From Nemertoderma westbladi (taxonomy: Eukaryota; Xenacoelomorpha; Nemertodermatida; Nemertodermatidae), in NCBI GenBank assembly GCA_032718475.1, contig JAUCBJ010006810.1, positions 1-64,000 of the forward strand: a stretch of DNA of 64,000 nt, given 5' to 3'. The position numbers and the translations under genes were made by a program. This document shows positions 33,041 to 44,256 of this stretch, piece by piece. The notes beneath the pieces are model-generated. The model was not told where the DNA came from, searched no databases, and was given only the letters and a program-made list of their open reading frames with translations. Position 1 is the first letter of the stretch, and each line of letters opens with the position of its first letter.

Positions 33041-33317
33041 AAGGCCCGTTCACATCCAACGGAACGGTACACCGCTGACTGTGAACGACCCAACAGGTAG
33101 TTGTGCGCTAAACCGCGCGGTTTACCCCAACCCATTTAAACAATGTTAAAACAATTAATATAATTTTCTGTTGAATTCACAGTCGACAGATAGACAATCA
33201 GTTACCGCAACGGTATCGTTGGGTGTGAACGGGCTCCGGGTAGTGTACTGCTGGCTTACCGCTTCAATACCGCCAGACTACTTTACCGCTCACGCACCTT
33301 TGGATGTGAACGGGGCT
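33041..33317. mobile_element. 277-bp MITE with TA target duplication
   Basis: The left end is AAGGCCCGTTCACATCCAA; the right end is the complement of AGCCCCGTTCACATCCAAA. TA lies at 33039-33040 and 33318-33319. A CG-rich interior includes self-complementary CCGCGCGG-like pieces. No coding. Confidence 0.75.
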
Positions 33318-33589
33318 TAAGCTCGTAATTCACATAATTCAAATATTTACATTTATTTAGTTACTTTCAGATAGGAAGTGGTTACATACACAGAAGAATT
33401 ATTGAAAACTGAAGACTACTTCAAAATACTGCTTTAAAAACTGAAACGGATATACATATACACGAAGTGGGGCCTTCGCGCAGCACGTGACTTAAATTTA
33501 ATTTAAGTACTAATTCGAAAGTATTACTGTATTAGCAAATTTTAAGCAGATTTCGCCTAATCACTTTTTACCTCTTTCATTTCTATTCA

Positions 33590-34015
33590 GACATTTCTGA
33601 CTCTAGCGGTATAGTGAGAACTGAAGATGGATTAGGGTCTCCAGCCCCACAAAGACACAGCCTATGGATGAATAGTACATACGTACATCGGCCAAGTTTC
33701 ATCTTGAATAACGTATAACGAAATGAGAGACGGATCTCACTTTCAGAAATTTCGTCGTATAGCGGCAGACCGATTAAATCTCCCCCCCCCCCCACAAAGA
33801 CGCAGCATGTGGTCCAGAATATATGGCAAGATTCAGCTTAAACTGATTAAAATCAATGAGACGGGAGAATCTATTCACTTTCAGGCATAAAGTAGTCCTA
33901 TAGCGGGTGACTGTTGAACTGATTTTCAACAAAACAAATTTTCAACTTGGCAGCTTTAAATTCGACAAAGTTATAAGCATGTCAATATCATAACGACGAC
34001 AACGATTTCACTTTC
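33590..34015. repeat. Diverged leading units of the 315-bp satellite
   Basis: Fragments of the satellite unit (CTCTAGCGGTATAG, GTATAGCGGCAGACCG, TTTTCAACTTGGCAGCTTTA) precede the regular array and become closer to consensus towards it. Confidence 0.6.
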
Positions 34016-35580
34016 AGACATTTGGCCCTCTAGCGGCAGACTGGAGAACTGCAGATGGATTCGCCTCCTTTGAAAGTCACAGCTAATGGTCTAATACATA
34101 TCTGCCAAGTTTCAGCTTAAACGGATTAAAAGCAAAGAAATGGGAGGGCATTTAATGTTTAGACATGTGGCCCTCTAGCGGGAGACCATTGCACTGATGG
34201 TGTCTGAAAGTCTCTCAAAAATCTCAACTTTAGCTCATATTGATACCTACAAATTTTCAACTTGGCAGCTTTAAATCCGACAAAGTTATTAGCATGTCAA
34301 AATCGTAACGACGACAACGATTTCACTTTCAGACCTTTGGCCCTCTAGCGGCAGACTGGAGAACTGCAGATGGATTCGCCTCCTTTGAAAGTCACAGCTA
34401 ATGGTCTAATACATATCTGCCAAGTTTCAGCTTAAACGGATTAAAAGCAAAGAAATGGGAGGGCATTTAATGTTTAGACATGTGGCCCTCTAGCGGGAGA
34501 CCATTGCACTGATGGTGTCTGAAAGTCTCTCAAAAATCTCAACTTTTGCTCATATTGATACCTACAAATTTTCAACTTGGCAGCTTTAAATCCGACAAAG
34601 TTATTAGCATATCAAAATCGTAACGACGACAACGATTTCACTTTCAGACCTTTGGCCCTCTAGCGGCAGACTGGAGAACTGCAGATGGATTCGCCTCCTT
34701 TGAAAGTCACAGCTAATGGTCTAATACATATCTGCCAAGTTTCAGCTTAAACGGATTAAAAGCAAAGAAATGGGAGGGCATTTAATGTTTAGACATGTGG
34801 CCCTCTAGCGGGAGACCATTGCACTGATGGTGTCTGAAAGTCTCTCAAAAATCTCAACTTTAGCTCATATTGATACCTACAAATTTTCAACTTGGCAGCT
34901 TTAAATCCGACAAAGTTATTAGCATGTCAAAATCGTAACGACGACAACGATTTCACTTTCAGACCTTTGGCCCTCTAGCGGCAGACTGGAGAACTGCAGA
35001 TGGATTCGCCTCCTTTGAAAGTCACAGCTAATGGTCTAATACATATCTGCCAAGTTTCAGCTTAAACGGATTAAAAGCAAAGAAATGGGAGGGCATTTAA
35101 TGTTTAGACATGTGGCCCTCTAGCGGGAGACCATTGCACTGATGGTGTCTGAAAGTCTCTCAAAAATCTCAACTTTTGCTCATATAGATACCTACAAATT
35201 TTCAACTTGGCAGCTTTAAATCCGACAAAGTTATTAGCATGTCAATATCATAACGACGACAACGATTTCACTTTCAGACATTTGGCCCTCTAGCGGCAGA
35301 CTGGAGAACTGCAGATGGATTCGCCTCCTTTGAAAGTCACAGCTAATGGTCTAATACATATCTGCCAAGTTTCAGCTTAAACGGATTAAAAGCAAAGAAA
35401 TGGGAGGGCATTTAATGTTTAGACATGTGGCCCTCTAGCGGGAGACCATTGCACTGATGGTGTCTGAAAGTCTCTCAAAAATCTCAACTTTTGCTCATAT
35501 TGATACCTACAAATTTTCAACTTGGCAGCTTTAAATCCGACAAAGTTATTAGCATGTCAAAATCGTAACGACGACGACGA
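34016..35580. repeat. 315-bp satellite, five units
   Basis: Units start at 34016, 34331, 34646, 34961 and 35276, exactly 315 bases apart, and are almost identical. Each has two copies of GGCCCTCTAGCGG(C/G)AGA, about 150 bases apart, and ends in ACGACGACAACGA. No coding frame crosses a unit. The array ends in an (ACG)n run. Confidence 0.95.
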
Positions 35581-35612
35581 CGACAACGACGACGACACGA
35601 CGACGACGACAA
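35569..35612. repeat. (ACG)n microsatellite
   Basis: Grown from the ACGACGACAACGA end of the last satellite unit. Confidence 0.9.
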
Positions 35613-36310
35613 CTATTTGCATAAATTGACCCACCCCCTAACAGTGTCAATTCGCTAAGGCTCCGCCAACTTCGTGGCTCGCCCCACATATTGATCAAAT
35701 TTGCAGTTTAATAAGCAAAGATGATTATTAAATACATTTAAATGTTAGTGGCAAGTGGCATATTGGGCAAGTGACCTATTCGGAAAGTGACTTTAACAGT
35801 AAACTACTGGGTAAGTGACCCATTGGGAATGTAGGTGAGCCTTAGCGTTGATACTACGTTTAATTATAAACACTGTCAAATTAATTGCCTGGTGAAAGTG
35901 AAAGTAATATGATGAAAATGTAACCAAACTTGGTAAACACCAATTATCAGATCATAAGTGAAATTCCTAAAATTTACTGGGTAAATAAATGAGTAAATAT
36001 TTTTCAAGTACTAACGTTTTCTACTTCAAATGATACTTTCAATTTCTATTATAATATGTGAGAAATTCCTACAATATTACACTTTACCTCCAACAGATGT
36101 TTCCTTGGGGTTTTCAATCAGCTATGATTTGATGGTGATTAGGTGATACAAAAAGTACTAAAATTGATGTCCTCGTGGCTTTACTTTCTCTCACTCTGTT
36201 CGTATAACAAAACCATTCGGATCATCTCACTGAATATGATAGAATGTCCAAAAGTATGAAAACAATTTCTTAAAATTATTACATATTGTGACTCTGAAAT
36301 TACAGATTTG
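35613..36310. other. Non-coding stretch
   Basis: A loose repeat of GGCAAGTGACCTATTCGG and GGGTAAGTGACCCATTGGG lies at about 35757-35835. Otherwise nothing seen. Confidence 0.4.
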
Positions 36311-36587
36311 TATGTATTGTCACATTCACAAGAATGCTGCGCGGGGTTGAGTGTGTCAAGAACAATGCACACATCTCCAATCAGACTCTATACAACATTT
36401 TAGGTGTTCTACTGTATTATTCTGCCCTACTGTAGCTTGACGCTTGATTTGAAACGCCTCCGCTTTGACTTTCTTAAGACGCATTTTAAAGGACACTGGC
36501 CTTGAAGATGCAGATGATCTAGCAAATGTCATGGGTGATAGGTTGTCGAGGCGCAACTTTGTCGACAAGCCGGCACAGCATTCTTAA
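36311..36587 (+). pseudogene. 3' fragment of the LINE family of copies 1 and 2
   Basis: It starts at TTCACAAGAATGCTGCG and ends GACAAGCCGGCACAGCATTCTTAA, matching the last part of copy 2 (45281-45600) with an internal deletion of the LVLWQPHG region. It is dead, 5'-truncated, and in the same orientation as the other copies. Confidence 0.85.
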
Positions 36588-37689
36588 TATATATGTAATA
36601 TATATAATGCAATGAAGGATGCCGATCGTAGTATGTAGTAGTAGTAGTCAGGTAGTAGTGGTACCGTTAACGGTAGGCAATTTGTACCACATGGACAAAT
36701 ATAAACAGCTAATGAAAATTAAAATAAGTAGCGGAACCACTTGGCCTATCAGATTTTTCATTATTAAAATAATTTACACTTAAGTACTTAATTAATTAAT
36801 AGTGGTAGATATACATAGGCCTACAGATAGATAGTAATAATAGGCACAGGAACTGGTACAGGAGGTCCAATAACTAGTTTTTGGAGTCTATAATTACAAG
36901 TCAGTCATTATTTTACCATTTTGATAGAGTCACGTCACAACAACATCGCCCTCAATACAGTCCAGTCCAGTATGACTGACTGTGTTACCAAGTGTGTTCG
37001 TGGCAAAAATCAGTAACAAAGGTGTCAATCTTACTGTACTTAATACTGCATAGGCCTATTGTATGTTAGACAGTCCAGTACCGACCTCAGATTGCCACTC
37101 TTTGTTCAGCAGGGAGTTTAATACAACATATCCACCTAGGAACCCCCATCTGACCGATATGTGCAACGGTGTGTCCGGTAAATCGTTCAACCCGGTTTGC
37201 AGGTTGATTTGGAAGACGTCATAATTCAATCCTGGTTTACCAACTATATCTAACGCATATCCTGCAATATAGATTCTCGGTTTACTATTTGGTCAGCTTC
37301 CGGAGTGTCTCGCTAACTGCGATTGGACGCAGACCCAGACCACCATCCTTATTTTTACAGGGAGGACCCTCTCTTTTTGGAGGTGTTCAAAAACCTGACT
37401 TATTTAATTTAATTTAATATATTAAATGATATTTATTTCAAAAGGATGTCACTCGCAAAAGGAACAAATCCATGCAAGATAAAACACATTATTATTATTA
37501 TTATTATATAGTTTGGCTTGTTAATGACACCTAGACGCAAAAACGTCGATTAAATATGGAATCATGATTATAATATGTGATACACAAAAAAGGACAAAAC
37601 AATTAATTAACCGACTAATACATAACTCATCAGAGAGAAAATTAAAAAATAATTTAATAAAGATTTTATGCATTTTCAATTTGAAAAAC
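36588..37689. other. Non-coding stretch
   Basis: No gene recognised. 37130-37390 is less AT-rich and may be an old gene or element remnant, but stops occur in all frames. Confidence 0.35.
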
Positions 37690-37925
37690 GGTATGAATTG
37701 TGCCACCAGGAAACTGGCCACTATGCAAAGGGCTTTGTGCTGCCAGAAACTAGGCCAATATCGCAATATGCAAATGGCTTTGTGCCACCAGACACAAGGC
37801 CACTGTGCACATGGAAGCGATGGTGCCACCCGGGACCAAACCACTATGCATATAACTTTCTGCTACCACGAACCCGACCAGGCCACTATGCACAGGGATT
37901 TGTGCCACAAAACCCGGCTACTATG
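37690..37925 (+). repeat. Degenerate minisatellite (GGCCACTATGCA...GGCTTTGTGCCACCAGA)
   Basis: About five diverged units of 45-50 bases. Two overlapping 103-142-codon frames cross it, but the periodicity explains both of them, and neither has a domain. Confidence 0.65.
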
Positions 37926-38759
37926 TTATTTAAACAATTATCCCATAAGTTTGAATACAGATCCCGTACATACAGATAAACTGGCAATTTAATCACAACT
38001 ATTTCTGTAAAATTATACAAGTATTAAGAATTGAAATATGGCTTACATAGGCCTAAATGAAAAAAATAAAGAGCTACAATCAGTAGCACCTATAGCACTG
38101 TAAAATATAAACTGGCCTATTTCTAGTAAATGTTAAATTAATTTTTTTATTTAAAGGTAATAAATTTGTACATAAATAACGCATAAATACTCATTTGGCA
38201 GGTTCGTTGCAAGTTCAACTAGAGTGAAATATGGCGGGAAATACGAAATACTTACCTACAAGGTGATGCAACATTTAATAGCCGCATTTGAGGAAAAAAA
38301 GTGCACAATAAAATAAATATTTTAGAATAGCGCTTCTATTACTGCACAGAATGTCAAGGTAGGAATTATAATAATTGGGGGGAGAGCCCATCCGATAATA
38401 AAAGGGAATGAAAAAAAGTTGATTAAATACAAATATTTAAAACCATTAAGTTGTACAACTAAACGAGAATTGGGTAAACTTATACTGGCTCACATCTACT
38501 CAAAATCACCTGATCCGTTATTAATTGAATGCAAAGTAAATAAAATCATGATTGTAATAATAGCGATATTTAGCTAAGTTGCGTTAAATTCGTTTACAAA
38601 ATCGCGACTGAACAAAATTATTATCAGTTTAGAATTTGGTGTGAAATACAAAACAATTAATTTGTTTGACCTTAAATCGGTGGTCTATAATAATTCATTA
38701 AAAGTTGATTAAAGTTAATAACGAAAAGATAAAGGGAATATTTTAAACTATTTTAGACT
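37926..38759. other. Non-coding AT-rich stretch
   Basis: Nothing seen that I can name. Confidence 0.4.
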
Positions 38760-38910
38760 TTAACTATTTTAAACTATTTATAAATGATTTAAACTATTTA
38801 TAAATGATTTAAACTATTTATAAATGATTTAAACTATTGATAAATTATTTAAACTATTTTAGACTTTAACTATTTTAAACTATTTATAAATTATTTAAAC
38901 TATTTTACTA
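38760..38910. repeat. 20-bp AT-rich tandem repeat
   Basis: Five to seven units of AAACTATTTATAAATGATTT or close variants, within AT-rich DNA 3' of the SLC44 gene. Confidence 0.8.
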
Positions 38911-39107
38911 TTTTGTTTGTTAGATGATCTTTAAAACGATTGTCTTCCAAGTTTAAAATATGATGTGAAGGTTATTTAACAAATTAATAATAAATAAAAT
39001 ATATTTAAGTAATCTTAGTTAGAAATAATTAGGGTATCCGAATAGGTATTAAATAGCCTCCTGATCCAATTGAATCTAATCAGAAGATACTTTGATAGTC
39101 ACCAGAG

Positions 39108-39113
39108 TTTATT
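39108..39113 (-). promoter_or_regulatory. Poly(A) signal AATAAA of the SLC44 gene
   Basis: It lies 21 bases past the stop codon on the minus strand, so the 3' UTR would be very short if this site is used. Confidence 0.5.
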
Positions 39114-39134
39114 CATCCAGATCACATTGGTCTG

Positions 39135-40376
39135 CTAATGCGAATAAACTGCCTGTTTCTTCCCGACCAGTTTCATGAGGTCCTTGTTCATGTAGTAAGG
39201 TTTCTCTGACGACCCATCATGGCGCTCGAGGTCTTCCAGGAAGCAGAGGAACAGCGTGTCGATGGCCATATCGTAGACGTCGAAGAAGCTATCGGCGATG
39301 AGGTAACTGCCGACCACGATGATGACGATCGGAACCCAGGCGGAGTTGAGCTCGGGGACGTAGTCCTCAACAAGGGAGATACGGCGGGTGAAGAAGAGGA
39401 AGGAAATTACCGCAGTGAAAGCGACAACGAAGATCTTCCCGAGGAATAGAAGGAAGCCGGTAATTCCATTGAGGACGGTGACACGAACAATGTTGCGCAT
39501 AAGGAGGAAAAAGGCATCCTTTGCGGAAGTGCAGAAATTCTTCCCGTATATAGCGATTAGGATGTAGGCGTTCTTGTTGATGAATTTGAGGAGCTTCTCG
39601 AGGCACCAGAAGCAGCACTGGAGACACTTGACGAGGAAGAGTGCGACTTTGTTGTGGGATTCCTTGACCTTCGCCTCGACGTACTCGAGGAAAACCCGGA
39701 TAATCTGGACGATGGCGATGATAAGGGATCCGAAAGCGAGAGAGCCGAGATGGTATCGAAAAGCGCGGTAGAAGGATGCGAGAAGGGGGGCGGCGGGCAC
39801 GTCTTTGTCCTTGTTGAAGGCCCAGTACCAGCTGGCGAAGGCGCCAGCGAGGGTCATCTGGCCGAGAGCGACGGCGAACTGGGTCAACCAGAACATCGCG
39901 AAGAGGTTATAGAGCTGGAGGTAGAAGACGTCCGCGTTGTCACCGTACTTGTAGAACATGCAGGTGACGGAGCCGGTGGCGTTCACGTAATCTTTAGGGT
40001 CGCACGGGTCCCCCTGTTTGGGGGTGTCGGTTGTGGCCGCGGCCGTAGATGTTATTGTCGAAGCTGTGGAGGAGATTATGTTGATCTGGTAGAGGGGGGA
40101 GCCATCGGAAGCCAGGTAGACGGCGATGACACCCCAGATAGTGATAAAGACAACGATAAGGATGTAAGGGAAGATGGGGAAGAAAAGCGAGGTCCAGACC
40201 TTACCGATGCACTTGGAGCCTTCTTCGATAAGCTCGATAGCGAGACGGATGCGGTTGAACAAGCAGATGGTGACGAGGATAATAACGCCACCGATAACCC
40301 CTGTTACTATGGCGAGGACCAACCAGAAGTCCGTCATCTGGGTGTAAGCTGTGAGATCGGTTGTGAACTTAAACTC
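39135..40376 (-). CDS. SLC44/CTL choline-transporter-like protein, last coding exon
   Basis: It opens after an acceptor TTTTATTTTAAATAG and codes for 413 residues to a stop at 39135. It covers the conserved C-terminal half of the SLC44 family: membrane segments FWLVLAIVTGVIGGVIILVTICLF and FPYILIVVFITIWGVIAVYLA, a Cys loop with a potential N-glycosylation site (CDPKDYVNATGSVTC), WLTQFAVALGQMTLAGAFASWYW, RYHLGSLAFGSLIIAIVQIIRV, then the family signature CLQCCFWCLEKLLKFINKNAYI, NFCTSAKDAFFLLMRNIVRV and LFLCFLEDLERHDGS. SLC44 proteins move choline or related amines across plasma and mitochondrial membranes. The exon is clearly GC-richer than its surroundings. The large single exon suggests lost introns compared with vertebrate genes. 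Confidence 0.95.
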   Translation of the reverse strand, partial: EFKFTTDLTAYTQMTDFWLVLAIVTGVIGGVIILVTICLFNRIRLAIELIEEGSKCIGKVWTSLFFPIFPYILIVVFITIWGVIAVYLASDGSPLYQINIISSTASTITSTAAATTDTPKQGDPCDPKDYVNATGSVTCMFYKYGDNADVFYLQLYNLFAMFWLTQFAVALGQMTLAGAFASWYWAFNKDKDVPAAPLLASFYRAFRYHLGSLAFGSLIIAIVQIIRVFLEYVEAKVKESHNKVALFLVKCLQCCFWCLEKLLKFINKNAYILIAIYGKNFCTSAKDAFFLLMRNIVRVTVLNGITGFLLFLGKIFVVAFTAVISFLFFTRRISLVEDYVPELNSAWVPIVIIVVGSYLIADSFFDVYDMAIDTLFLCFLEDLERHDGSSEKPYYMNKDLMKLVGKKQAVYSH

Positions 40377-40774
40377 CTATTTAAAATAAAAATTTATTAT
40401 TTGTTTATTTACACCAAACAAAGTTGAATTAAAAGCATGAGGTAGAGCAAAAATAAAATTTCATTAAAAAACTACAGTATACTGGAGGAGTAAAACTCCT
40501 TTACATAATTGTTACCCTCCTTTTCATAGCCTTTTATTTTGGCTGCTATTTTCATCTACAGTAAAGCAAAGTTACCAAGGGGTTGGGCTTTTTACAATTA
40601 TATTTGTTAATAACTTAACTTAAATAATAACTTATTTTAGCGTTGGTAGTAAGACAATATATATTTGACAATAAATTAATGTATGTGAAAGCCCGAGTTA
40701 ATGCATGGGGAACTGAACTGTGAGTAAGTATGCTGTGCCAAGATATTATATTATTTTATTATAAATATTCCTAC

Positions 40775-41413
40775 CTGTTCTGGGGTTGTTACGTTCGAGG
40801 AATTCATAGACATGTATTTGGTGGTAGTGAGATAGCAGGCGACGGCAGAGAGGATAATAACCCCGAGAATGAGAGACCAGACGACGGGGCAGGCGAGAAG
40901 TCGCATCAGCAGGATAATGAGGAAGGACAGAACCATCGCGACAAGCAGACCAATGAGAATAAAGACCCAGGTCTGTTGGAAATCATTGAAGACTTGCATT
41001 GCGATGCCTTGCAGTTGTAGAAGAACTTGCATCGCTATTCCGCTTTCTTTTAGACCCTCGTAACTAATATCGGAACCGTTGGCCAGCTTAAAGTCGCTCC
41101 CATTAACAGCCAAATTACCGGCGTCTGTAACGCTAGCTCCGGCCTTCGCGAAATCCTCCAGGATCCAGGGCACGCAGCGACCCAGCACGGGTTTACTCTT
41201 CATTAGGAAGCCCGGACACTTCCCTTCGTCGACGGCATCCTTCATGGTCCAGCCGTCGGGGTTGAACCCGTTCACGCAGTACGGGCGTACGGTTCCGAAC
41301 GACGCCTCTAGATGGAGCGACGCGGCGGCCTCTCCTGCCTGCTCCGCCGCCGCATCTGTTACGTAATCACCGAATCCTGTCCAATACAAATCGGGGCACT
41401 TCTCGACGCAAAC
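40775..41413 (-). CDS. SLC44/CTL, third coding exon
   Basis: It lies between acceptor TTTGTTTTCAG (exon starts GTTTGCGTC) and donor CAG/GTAGGA, 639 bases, phase 0 at both ends. It encodes the rest of the large extracellular loop (VCVEKCPDLYW, YCVNGFNPDG, GKCPGF, GRCVPW; potential glycosylation sites NGSD twice) and two membrane segments (TWVFILIGLLVAMVLSFLIILL and VVWSLILGVIILSAVACYL). Oddity: the stretch before the first of these has GIAMQV twice (GIAMQVLLQLQGIAMQVFND), a small internal duplication where the family normally has one copy. The last intron, 398 bases, separates it from the final exon. Confidence 0.93.
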
Positions 41414-41489
41414 CTGAAAACAAATGACATTTAAATATTGTAGCTAAATTAACTAATTAACATAACGTGTCAGATCTTATAACTATTTA

Positions 41490-41625
41490 CATCATTGTGT
41501 GCAATTTAGCACTTTGCAGCGTTATGACCCGAGTTTATTTATGTACCGAGCGAGCGCAGCGAGGGAGGTTTACATAAATAAACAAGGGTCTTTAACGCTG
41601 AAAAGTGACCTTTGCCACAATGATG
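41490..41625. mobile_element. Foldback MITE with TA sites in SLC44 intron 2
   Basis: The two halves are nearly complementary over their full length: CATCATTGTG at the left end, CAGCGTTA..GACCC..GTTTATTTATGTA inside, and the same inverted on the right. The centre is CCGAGCGAGCGCAGCGAGG. TA flanks both ends. Confidence 0.7.
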
Positions 41626-42126
41626 TATGTAATTTTGTTACATTATGTCAACTTATCAGCGTTCGGTATGTGAAGAAAGGATTTTATGGATGCTCATTTA
41701 TACATTTTAATCATGTACTATATCGAATATAAGTGAAATTTATTAACAGGTACACAGTATTTAATTTATTGTACATTTAAATCTAATTATAAGTTTATAG
41801 GAAGTTATCTCCAGCATGGATGAGATAAATCATTAATCTATCTTGACTATAGTCGACTGAAGCTAACTTAGTCACCGTCTGTGTCCGTTCAGTTTTACTG
41901 AACACTGTCGCCATTTTCTTTGCTCATTTTAGTGTCTTCTATTGGACGTTTCGCCATAATGGATTACAGTACACGGTAAACAATTATATACATATGGGTC
42001 AATGCTAACCATATTGACCAAGTTACGTACAGGACAAAAAATATACATAATGTAAATCATTCGAGAATGAATGGTCGGGTGGCTTTGATAATTTGATCGC
42101 CGAATACACAATAATCGGGGGTCAGA

Positions 42127-42329
42127 GTAAAACGCGGATCCGGATTCGGATTCTACATTTAACATTGTCCCTACGGAAGTCGATTTTTTTTACATTTTTA
42201 TAACTCCCAAAAATAAAACTATAACCTGTTCTATTGACTTTAGTTTATTGTTTTGGTTAAAATAACGTGCCACTGTAACCTGCTCCTTTCCCTTAATTGA
42301 TAATTTTGGAATCCGGATCCGCGTTTTAC
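42127..42329. mobile_element. 203-bp MITE with perfect 21-bp inverted ends
   Basis: The ends 42127-42147 (GTAAAACGCGGATCCGGATT...) and 42309-42329 are exact complements. The interior is the dispersed repeat shared with 17378-17470. It is in SLC44 intron 2. Confidence 0.8.
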
Positions 42330-42359
42330 ACCTAGCCAATAATCGGTCCTATCCTGCTG

Positions 42360-43920
42360 TGATACACCCCAACCACAGTTTGTTATAGAAAAAGCTACAA
42401 CGAATTAAAAAAAAAAATCGTCATCACGTACGGGGACATTTCTCAAATATTATGATTGTGATTACGGGCTCATTAAATGCCATTAAAATTACAATTCAGG
42501 TGCCAAACGATTAATATCCCTGCTGAATTTAATTCCTGTGAACAAATAAACGTAGCTTCGTAGTAAATTTGAGATATCAGTAATACAAAAAAAAATTAAC
42601 GTGGTCCGTTTTCTTATCACATAACGTGACACTCGGTAAATGATTAATTTAATGGCATATAAATTGTCAAATATGGGCCAATAACCCGATGTGTTGACAC
42701 TTCCACTCATATTCTTCCATTTGAATCAGTTAGATTGACAATTTTTGGTGACTTAGCAGTTCATATGAATATATTCCGTGAGCGTCTCCAAAATGGTCCA
42801 AAAAGTGCCCCATACTTAACGGAGATTTTTTATCAGAAAACGCGAACTCATCGAGATTTAGATCACCACATCCATTTCTCTGATAGTTTTGCCATGTATG
42901 GGTTGTATCAGTGAGACTGCTACGTAAACATTTATTTGGCCAGGTTGAAAAAACTACCATGTCCCATAACGTGACAGGATGTCCGGATTGACATTGTGTT
43001 GGGGGCAGAAGTTAATCATGGTCTAAACAACTAAGTAATTACATTTAATTAATGGTTGGGGGCTTACCAGTCACAGATAAACTGTAACCTGCTCCTTCCT
43101 CTTAATTGACAACAGACCTAATTAATTTATTACCAAATTAACTGTTTGTGGAAAGCGTTTTCAGATTGGGACAGTAGTTGAGAGTGGGATGGAAGTTGGG
43201 AATGGAACAGGTGTTGGCAGTGGGAAGGACCATAAACTGGACTTAAATTCTAGTACGGATGAGTTGTTTGAAGAATTTTATGATTTGTTTTTAATTGGAA
43301 AATAAATGACAAAAGACTAAAAAAACTGTCTATTTACATTTTCAAATTAAACTTTTGATATAAAATAACGGTTTTCTATTGACCATATGCAACAATTTTG
43401 TGTATCACATTGTTATTAACAGGAAAAAAAAACAATTCGTTCCACTTTTCACGGCAAAGTTTCCCAGAAAGTGAAACTTTGTGTTATCACTCTATAAAAA
43501 AAAATATTTTTAGCGACAGAATTTTTTAATTTTTTCTCACCAGAAATCTTTCCACTTCGATCTGATATATCTTGCCGGAAACCTCAATACCACCATTAAA
43601 CGACTGTTACTTAAAATTTTCAAGAATATGGACATAAAGAACGAAAAAAATATTTATAAATTTCCCATACGTGACAAAAAGTGTTTCTCAATTTTTGCAT
43701 TCCGGAACGTTTCTCTCAATAACGGCCAAGAAATTTTTGGGGCACTTTCTGGTTTCATATGCAGAAATTATCGCTCTTTCTAACTATCACTATGGCAAAT
43801 TCGCAAAGTTAATTTAAAAATTAAACAAATTTCAAAAATCACGTACGGGACAATACATTGGTAATATGGTTGGGAATCACCCATATACGGGACATTTACA
43901 TGTCCCGTCACTGTAAACTG
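42360..43920. other. Intronic stretch with recurring CGTACGGGACA/ACGTGACA motifs
   Basis: Variants of CACGTACGGGGACATTT (42425), CATAACGTGACA (42621, 42965), CATACGTGACA (43667), CACGTACGGGACAAT (43841) and ACGGGACATTTACATGTCCCGT (43896) recur in both orientations. This points to a degraded foldback element of about 1.5 kb. A minus-strand frame at 42960-42730 shows no domain. Confidence 0.4.
43170..43304 (+). CDS. Possible small exon, antisense inside SLC44 intron 2
   Basis: After a good-looking acceptor (GAAAGCGTTTTCAG) a frame reads GTVVESGMEVGNGTGVGSGK and then DHKLDLNSSTDELFEEFYDL, ending LIGK and TAA. An AATAAA overlaps the stop. Composition is coding-like compared with its surroundings. 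It may be the end of an unknown gene or of a transposon gene. No upstream partner exon was found. Confidence 0.3.
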
Positions 43921-44256
43921 CACTTTACCAGTAGCACTTTAATATTCATATAAGACTACAAATTTAACAATTATGTATAACAATTAAGTATTTTAATGAC
44001 AACTCACCCCCCCCCCCCCCCCCCTCCTATCTACCCCCCCCCCCACACATCTGAGTGATACAAACAAAAATCTGGCCAGGCGCTGGAAGCAAGCTTATAA
44101 AGCACCTGGCAAGTCTAGAAATTAATCCGTTAATGAGATTCTATTTTATTTAACTGGATAATAAAGCAGCATTCATTAACATAAATTGAAATATTACATT
44201 CTGGAATACAGTAATTTAAGTTGTTTCCATGTTATTGGTTACTTTGCAGCGTTAAT

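Noticed and set aside
37564-37992. 142-codon plus frame
   Set aside because: Covers a degenerate minisatellite. A different frame is open over the same stretch, and neither has a domain.
39654-40427. 257-codon plus-strand frame opposite the last SLC44 exon
   Set aside because: It is the antisense of a strongly supported SLC44 exon. The open frame comes from high GC at third codon positions.
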